Made by a program: the position numbers and the translations under genes
Shown here: piece after piece, positions 59,659 to 64,000 of the stretch
How positions within the stretch are numbered: the stretch's first letter is position 1
Layout of the letters: each line of letters opens with the position of its first letter
Source of the DNA: Geomonas edaphica
GTDB lineage: Bacteria; Desulfobacterota; Desulfuromonadia; Geobacterales; Geobacteraceae
DNA length: 64,000 nt
Direction: 5' to 3'
Assembly (NCBI RefSeq): GCF_004917075.1
Contig: NZ_SSYB01000001.1
Coordinates: forward strand, 1,347,478-1,411,477
Notes under the pieces: generated by a model
The model's database searches: none
Seen by the model: only the letters and a program-made list of their open reading frames with translations
What the model was told of the DNA's origin: nothing

Positions 59659-60420
59659 ATGAAGAAGCGAGCTGTGCTTATTTTTATGCTTGCGTTGTTG
59701 TCTGTGCTCGCATCGGTGGACGTAGTATGTGCTCGAATGAGAATAACGCTCCTGGCAGAAAATGATTGGTATCCGTACAGTGCGGAAGTAGCATCCAGAC
59801 CGCAAGGCTTCTCCGTTGATTTCATAACAGCCGCCTATAAAGCCGTCGGCGTCACGGTGGTTTACAAGGTCGTCCCCTATGCCCGTGCCATGAGCCAAGT
59901 CAAAGACGGCCACTACGCCGGTTGTTTTAATGCCGGCGAAATCGAGAGTCTGAAAGCCGATTACCTTCTGCCCAAGCAGAGTATCATGATAAGCGATCCA
60001 GTCGTGTGGGGCACGATCTCAGCACCTCACATCAAGTCTTACAAAGATTTGGAAAGGAAGACGGTTGGTGTTGTAAATGGTTACAACTATGACCTCCAAC
60101 TCACTGACAACGAAAAAATCGTGAAAGATGTCGGCCCGACGGAATTGAGCAGCATGAAAAAGTTGGCGCTAGGAAGAATCGATTTCACCGTCATTGACCG
60201 CTGGGTCTCCCTGTACCTGATCTCGCGCAATAAATCAGATTTGCAAGGAAAGATACGGCAGGTGGGCGTGCTTCAATCAATCAGGATAATCCCGGTTTTC
60301 TCAAAACTACACCCTGACGGTGCGAAGGCCAGAGATCTTTACGACAAAGGAATGGCAATCATAAAGAAGGACGGAACCTACGAGAAGATCAGACAATCGT
60401 GGGAAGACAAGTTCAGGTGA
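59659..60420 (+). CDS. Extracellular solute-binding protein (family 3-like)
   Basis: 253 residues with a signal peptide (about 1-25, VLIFMLALLSVLASVDVVCA). The mature part has LLAENDWYPYSAEVASRPQGFSVDFITAAYKAVGV, YARAMSQVKDGHYAGCFNAGE and LGRIDFTVIDRWVSLYLI, typical of stand-alone periplasmic amino-acid-like binding proteins. No permease or ATPase is adjacent. AAAGGGA lies upstream. Base composition and codon use are less GC-biased than in the core genes, consistent with acquired DNA. Confidence 0.85.
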   Translation: MKKRAVLIFMLALLSVLASVDVVCARMRITLLAENDWYPYSAEVASRPQGFSVDFITAAYKAVGVTVVYKVVPYARAMSQVKDGHYAGCFNAGEIESLKADYLLPKQSIMISDPVVWGTISAPHIKSYKDLERKTVGVVNGYNYDLQLTDNEKIVKDVGPTELSSMKKLALGRIDFTVIDRWVSLYLISRNKSDLQGKIRQVGVLQSIRIIPVFSKLHPDGAKARDLYDKGMAIIKKDGTYEKIRQSWEDKFR

Positions 60421-60609
60421 TGAGTTCTCCCCTGCTGTCCATTGCGGCCCATGGCAAATTTGACGGCAGCGCATCGAGAATAGTGCAAGCCTTATCAAAA
60501 AGGTCCAGCGTATCACCGCGGCCACGCTACCTTTATGGGAACCTTCCACCGCTCTAGCGAGAGCCGTGAGGTCCTGCCCTGATGGGACGGAACGGCCGGG
60601 GCCAACCCT

Positions 60610-60692
60610 GTAAAATGATGCAGACCTGGGCGGATTACCTGGACGGACTGAAGGCAGGAGCGAAGGTGCTGCCGTTCAACAGGGCGACCTAA
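60610..60692 (+). pseudogene. Duplicated 3' end of a P4-type integrase gene
   Basis: The last 26 codons of an integrase nearly identical to the one at 57995-59212 (MMQTWADYLDGLKAGAK-VLPF-type), including the TAA stop. The rest of the gene is missing. Offset from the intact copy is 1480 bp. The shared similarity continues about 25 bp past the stop. Confidence 0.85.
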
Positions 60693-60727
60693 AGCTGCGG
60701 CTCTGGCAGCCGTCTGCTGGGGGGGGC

Positions 60728-60753
60728 GGAGGTTCGATCCTCTGCTTTCGACC
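60728..60753 (+). other. Second tRNA 3'-end-like fragment
   Basis: GGAGG-TTCGATC-CTCTG-CTTTCGACC parallels the fragment at 59305-59332 in position relative to the integrase 3' end and in sequence, but the T-stem pairing is degenerate. A terminator hairpin (60763-60795) follows, as expected downstream of a tRNA. Probable second attachment-site remnant. Confidence 0.45.
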
Positions 60754-60762
60754 GTCTATTGG

Positions 60763-60795
60763 AAAGGCCCTTTGAAGACATCCAAGGGCCTTTTT
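60763..60795 (+). terminator. Rho-independent terminator
   Basis: AAAGGCCCTT (60763-60772) and AAGGGCCTTT (60784-60793) form a stem followed by a short T run. Confidence 0.85.
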
Positions 60796-60909
60796 CTTGT
60801 CGCACCGGTCAGTGGCTCGGCCTGATTTGCGGCCCCGGTGCAGCTTTCCAAGATGAATTCTTGATCTATCCTTTGATGGGATGTCCATTCCACCCAAAGG
60901 GGGCTCATC

Positions 60910-61932
60910 ATGGTTTTCAATCCCGTTTTGGTCGCCACGCACGTGGAAAAACCGGCGTGGTATAAATCACTCGGGAAGTACGCCGAACCCAACGTCCGCA
61001 TCGCTACCTGGCAACTCCTCAGTACCCTCCTCCTCTATTTTTGTATCGTGTCCCTGATGGTGTTCACCGTCAAAACTGGCTACTGGTATGGCCTCACGCT
61101 TGCCCTGGCCGTAGGGGGAGCCGCCGTTTTTGTCCGCATCTTCATACTTTTCCATGACTGCACCCATGGATCCTTCGTGCGCTCGCCCAAGTGGAACCGG
61201 AACATCGGGTATATCTGCGGCGTTCTCACCTTCACCGCCTTTCACGACTGGCGGCGCAGCCACGCCGGACATCATATCTCCGCCGGCGATCTCGACCGGC
61301 GCGGTTTCGGGGACATCACAACGTTGACCGTCGAGGAGTATCTTGCCGCATCACCCTGGGAACAGCTGAGGTATCGGATGTACCGCAACCCGCTGATCAT
61401 GTTCACCATCGGTCCGCTCTACTACTTTTTGCTGCGCAACCGCTGGCCGAGCAAGGGAGCGCACAAGCAGGACCTCCATAGCGTGATCTACACGGACTTG
61501 GCCATCGGTGCCATTCTCCTGCTGGCGGCGTGGACCATCGGCTTCAGGACCTACGTTCTGGTGCAGTTGCCCATCCTGTTCATCGCCGCCACATTTGGCG
61601 TTTGGCTCTTTTACATCCAACACCAGTTCCAGGGGGTCTATTGGGCGCGCCACGCGGAATGGAATCCCTGGAAGGCTGCGCTGGAGGGCGCGTCCTTTTA
61701 CCAGCTACCCAAAATGCTCCAGTGGCTGACCGGCAACATCGGATACCATCACGTGCACCATGCACGGCCCGGGATTCCCAACTATTACCTGCAGAAGTGC
61801 TATGAGGAAATTTCGGAGTTGCAGACCATCCACCCGCTCACCATGCGCAGCAGTCTTGGCTGCATCCGCCTGAACCTCTATGACGAGAAAGAACGCAAGA
61901 TGGTCAACTTCAGGTCCCTGCAGAAGGTGTGA
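60910..61932 (+). CDS. Membrane fatty-acid desaturase
   Basis: 340 residues with the three His boxes of membrane di-iron desaturases: HDCTH, RRSHAGHH and HHVHH. Four to six hydrophobic segments surround them (for example LLSTLLLYFCIVSLMVFTVKTGYWYGLTLALAVGGAAVFV and YVLVQLPILFIAATFGVWLFYI). The family uses O2 to insert a cis double bond into acyl chains, so it would need oxygen and a reductant. A GGGGGC site precedes the ATG. It sits in the ssrA island, unlinked to lipid genes. Confidence 0.9.
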   Translation: MVFNPVLVATHVEKPAWYKSLGKYAEPNVRIATWQLLSTLLLYFCIVSLMVFTVKTGYWYGLTLALAVGGAAVFVRIFILFHDCTHGSFVRSPKWNRNIGYICGVLTFTAFHDWRRSHAGHHISAGDLDRRGFGDITTLTVEEYLAASPWEQLRYRMYRNPLIMFTIGPLYYFLLRNRWPSKGAHKQDLHSVIYTDLAIGAILLLAAWTIGFRTYVLVQLPILFIAATFGVWLFYIQHQFQGVYWARHAEWNPWKAALEGASFYQLPKMLQWLTGNIGYHHVHHARPGIPNYYLQKCYEEISELQTIHPLTMRSSLGCIRLNLYDEKERKMVNFRSLQKV

Positions 61933-61991
61933 TGACAATGGACCTCAGCTCTCGCGCGCAGAGACTTCACGGGTTGCCACCTTGCCTTGCT

Positions 61992-62273
61992 TTACGATGA
62001 ACGCTGCTCCAGCAGGGCCCGGATGGACTGGACCGGCCACGCCGAAACCCGGTCCGAGAGCTTGACCGGCGGCGGGTAAATCCCCTTCTTGATGCCGGCG
62101 TACCATCCCGCCCGGCTCACGGGGAAAAGCGGCGTGATGGCCGGCCTCGGCGTCTTCGGCCCCCGGCCGGATTTCCTGTTCGCCGCTGCCTGTTCCATGG
62201 TAACTTCCTTTTGCCCGATGATCTGGGGCAGCCTCACGTACCCGTCGCCGGGCAGCACGTTGGTGTCGTTCAT
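61992..62273 (-). CDS. AlpA-family transcriptional regulator
   Basis: 93 residues from the ATG at 62273, with GGGAGG 6 nt upstream. The segment VSRAGWYAGIKKGIYPPPVKLSDRVSAWPVQSIRALLEQ is the winged-HTH of AlpA/CP4-57 prophage regulators, which control excision of P4-type islands. The first half is basic and low in complexity. It is convergent with the desaturase and 62 bp away. It fits as the directionality regulator of the ssrA island. Confidence 0.88.
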   Translation of the reverse strand: MNDTNVLPGDGYVRLPQIIGQKEVTMEQAAANRKSGRGPKTPRPAITPLFPVSRAGWYAGIKKGIYPPPVKLSDRVSAWPVQSIRALLEQRSS

Positions 62274-62535
62274 GTGCAACCTCCCTGTCGCTTTTTTGTA
62301 CGTTAGGTCCGACCGGTCAACCGTGGTTAGCGCTACGGAGTTACTCTGCCGCTGGTACTACCTAGCCCAGAGTAGGGCCGATTAGGCGTTGGAAATATTT
62401 AACCACAATATTCAAGCCTGTGCTCCAAATGATGAGGGAAAAAGCTCCGCATGCTCATAACTGGGACGCGGAAATGCCTGAGGCTCCTGCGTCGCTTCAA
62501 AGGCACGCAAGGGGCGCACAGTACCGATATAATTA

Positions 62536-62597
62536 TTGTACTAATAAGTACAATTAATTGTATTGATTTATACATTTTTTTGTACTAAAGGATACAA
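62536..62597 (+). promoter_or_regulatory. Three tandem 18-bp dyads at 22-bp intervals
   Basis: TTGTACTAATAAGTACAA (62536-62553), TTGTATTGATTTATACAT (62558-62575) and TTGTACTAAAGGATACAA (62580-62597) begin exactly 22 bp apart, two helical turns, with TTGTA...TACA half-sites. The third ends 1 bp before the ATG at 62599 and covers the ribosome-binding site. TATAAT at 62528-62533 may be a -10 element. The surrounding sequence is AT-rich compared with the genes. This looks like a repressor array for the downstream operon. Confidence 0.85.
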
Positions 62598-62598
62598 T

Positions 62599-63186
62599 AT
62601 GCAATACAGACTTGGAAAAGAGCAACTCTTCGAGGTCCTGGAGGAGTGGAACCGGCGCCTGAAGCGCCGGGTGCACCTGATCGCCTGCGGAGGGACCGCC
62701 CTCACCCTTTTGGACATCAAGGCATCTACCAAGGACGTCGATTTCGTGGTGCCGGTGCTGAAGGAACATGCCTACCTCACCAGGAACCTCGAACAGATGG
62801 GATACCAGAGGGTGACCCAATCGGGATGGCAGCGCCAAGGGGAAATCTTCCAGTTCGACCTGTTTCCCGGAACGAACATCCACACGACCGGGCTCCTCGC
62901 TTCGCCGCTGGATGAAGGAAGGCACTACCTTCTGCGCGAGTATTCGCACCTGTACCTCGGCATCCTGAACTACTACGACCTGATCTGCAGCAAGCTGATG
63001 CGGGGTACCAGGGTGGACTTCGACGACTGCCTCATGCTCGCCGAGGCGAAGATCTCGGAGATCGACGTGGACGCCCTGGTGGCGCATTTTCAGGAGATGA
63101 TCCTGTACGACATCTCGGAGGTAAGACTCAGGCCGCACATCGAACATTTCGTGGACCTGCTCAGGGAGAAGGGGCTTTATGGATAA
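62599..63186 (+). CDS. Nucleotidyltransferase-fold protein (DUF6036-like)
   Basis: 195 residues from the ATG at 62599, which has AAAGGATA upstream; an earlier start is unlikely because of the operators. The minimal nucleotidyltransferase signature is present: a GG pair in ACGGTALTLLDI followed by Asp-x-Asp in TKDVDFVV. Such folds appear in antitoxin/toxin systems (MenT, AbiEii) and DUF6036 proteins. The next gene overlaps by 8 nt. Acts probably on a tRNA, protein or nucleotide; not determined. Confidence 0.8.
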   Translation: MQYRLGKEQLFEVLEEWNRRLKRRVHLIACGGTALTLLDIKASTKDVDFVVPVLKEHAYLTRNLEQMGYQRVTQSGWQRQGEIFQFDLFPGTNIHTTGLLASPLDEGRHYLLREYSHLYLGILNYYDLICSKLMRGTRVDFDDCLMLAEAKISEIDVDALVAHFQEMILYDISEVRLRPHIEHFVDLLREKGLYG

Positions 63187-63850
63187 CCGGGAACTGATGA
63201 AAAGCCTGTCCAGACTCGGCCTGCCGATGTTCGAACCGGACGAGGCGCTGGACGTGAACGAGACGGTGGCCGAGGTGGTGAAAAGCGGCGACGGACGGCT
63301 GTGGGAACTCTTCCCGGTACTGCTGGCGAACGCTTCCGAGGACTACCGCTACAGCACCGACAAGGTCCTGCAGCGCTTGCCGGAAGAACGGGACCACCGC
63401 AACCTGAAGCGCCTTTACCTTCTGTCTCTCTCCCTTTACGCGTTTTACCATCTGGAGTTCAAATGGGCCGCCAGGTTCAAGAAGGAGCTCCAAGCGAAAG
63501 AGAAGGAGCAGGTGAAGGCATGGCGCAAAGCCCTCGCCTCAGACGAGCCGGTGACCTGGGAGGGTGCGGAATTCTCGCCGGAGCGCCTCAAGAAAAACTT
63601 TGAACTCTACGTCGAACAGAACGCGGAACGGACCCGACGCAGGAAGGAAAGGTACGACGAATTCTCTCTCGCCTTCGCGCTCTCCCAGGTCTTCTCACCT
63701 AAACAGAGCGACCTCTTCAGGAAGAAACTGGAGGGGCTCCCCATGACCAAGACGGAGCAGGAGTATTACTCCCGGTCGGTCAAAAAGAAGGTGTTGGCCC
63801 TTGCCAACGCGGAACTGCACGCGCTGGCCCGGAAGCTCCTGGAACAGTAA
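63179..63850 (+). CDS. Charged helical partner protein, family not recognised
   Basis: 223 residues, mostly predicted helix and strongly charged (EKEQVKAWRKALAS, RTRRRKERYDEF). The start at 63179 overlaps the stop of the nucleotidyltransferase gene by 8 nt, implying coupled translation. I see no DNA-binding motif, signal peptide or membrane helix. It is probably the second member of a two-gene unit, regulated by the dyads upstream. Confidence 0.75.
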   Translation: MDNRELMKSLSRLGLPMFEPDEALDVNETVAEVVKSGDGRLWELFPVLLANASEDYRYSTDKVLQRLPEERDHRNLKRLYLLSLSLYAFYHLEFKWAARFKKELQAKEKEQVKAWRKALASDEPVTWEGAEFSPERLKKNFELYVEQNAERTRRRKERYDEFSLAFALSQVFSPKQSDLFRKKLEGLPMTKTEQEYYSRSVKKKVLALANAELHALARKLLEQ

Positions 63851-64000
63851 AAACGCGGAGGGTGTGCGGGGCACTCCCCGCCCCGACAAAGGCCGGTTCT
63901 GAGGGGGACGGAGCAGCGGCAGCGGAGCCGTACCCCGCAAAAAGGGCCGGGACCGCCTGAAGCTGCCGGTGCTTCAGCGCCGGATGCTTCGGTCCCAAGA
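63851..64000. other. End of window, no gene recognised
   Basis: A GCGGGG-CACT-CCCCGC hairpin (63866-63881) follows the last gene, without a T run. Nothing further is supportable; the next gene presumably lies beyond the window. Confidence 0.4.

Overview
The window looks like a chromosomal segment of a high-GC member of the Geobacter lineage (Geobacteraceae/Desulfuromonadia). The grounds are an octaheme nitrite-reductase-type cytochrome and a cytochrome P460, many PAS-type hybrid histidine kinases, a methyl-accepting protein with a long poly-HAMP chain, strong GC-rich codon bias, and a recurrent GC-rich intergenic hairpin family. The species is not identified; this is inference from gene content.

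Layout. 1-2103: the end of an integrated element (small protein, HTH/excisionase-like protein, tyrosine recombinase) abutting a tRNA-Gly(GCC) gene. 2250-3297: a stand-alone CheY-like receiver and a methyltransferase. 3427-4978: a sigma70-type promoter, a yybP-ykoY (manganese) riboswitch with an overlapping terminator, then a ribbon-helix-helix protein and a Tim44-domain membrane protein. 5169-12417 (minus strand): a compact chemosensory operon of CheR-like methyltransferase, metallo-beta-lactamase-fold protein, poly-HAMP receptor, STAS protein and CheA. 12637-24386: two PAS/kinase/receiver hybrids, an octaheme nitrite reductase with a CRP/FNR-type dyad upstream, a Cache receptor with a sigma28-like promoter, a DUF1294 protein, a PilZ protein, and phoB-phoR. 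24599-31220: an operon of a GH15-DUF547 fusion, an enolase-superfamily enzyme and an FAD/Fe-S oxidoreductase. 31393-38354: a phosphohistidine-type phosphatase, a 1731-residue hybrid kinase and its HD-GYP partner. 38573-44731: a MoaD-like protein, an FAD dehydrogenase plus lipase-maturation-factor protein, PsiE, SDR, a small secreted protein and a VOC protein. 45051-50899: two paralogous sensor kinases with different input domains, and cytochrome P460. 51121-53479: a polar amino-acid ABC transporter. 53727-57215: a Cys-cluster protein, a membrane protein, an AraC regulator, DUF2442 and smpB. 57469-64000: ssrA (tmRNA) followed by an integrated island with a P4-type integrase, att-like debris, a substrate-binding protein, a fatty-acid desaturase, an AlpA-like regulator and a nucleotidyltransferase two-gene unit.

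How the genes work together. Most of the core is signal transduction. One complete alternative chemosensory array, a separate sigma28-linked receptor, phosphate control (phoBR, PsiE) and several hybrid kinases feed c-di-GMP-type outputs (PilZ, HD-GYP) and unknown targets. The respiratory part is nitrite/hydroxylamine-type chemistry (octaheme reductase, P460). Both ends are mobile: one element uses a tRNA-Gly 3' end, the other uses ssrA.

The most distinctive signals are these. A manganese riboswitch drives an operon with no recognisable metal transporter. Three 18-bp dyads spaced exactly 22 bp apart sit in front of a nucleotidyltransferase/charged-protein pair in the ssrA island. A modular intergenic repeat (a box plus a GC hairpin) occurs singly and as inverted pairs. 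Stacked integrase 3' ends with tRNA-like tails lie beside ssrA. The chemosensory operon is unusual in its composition.
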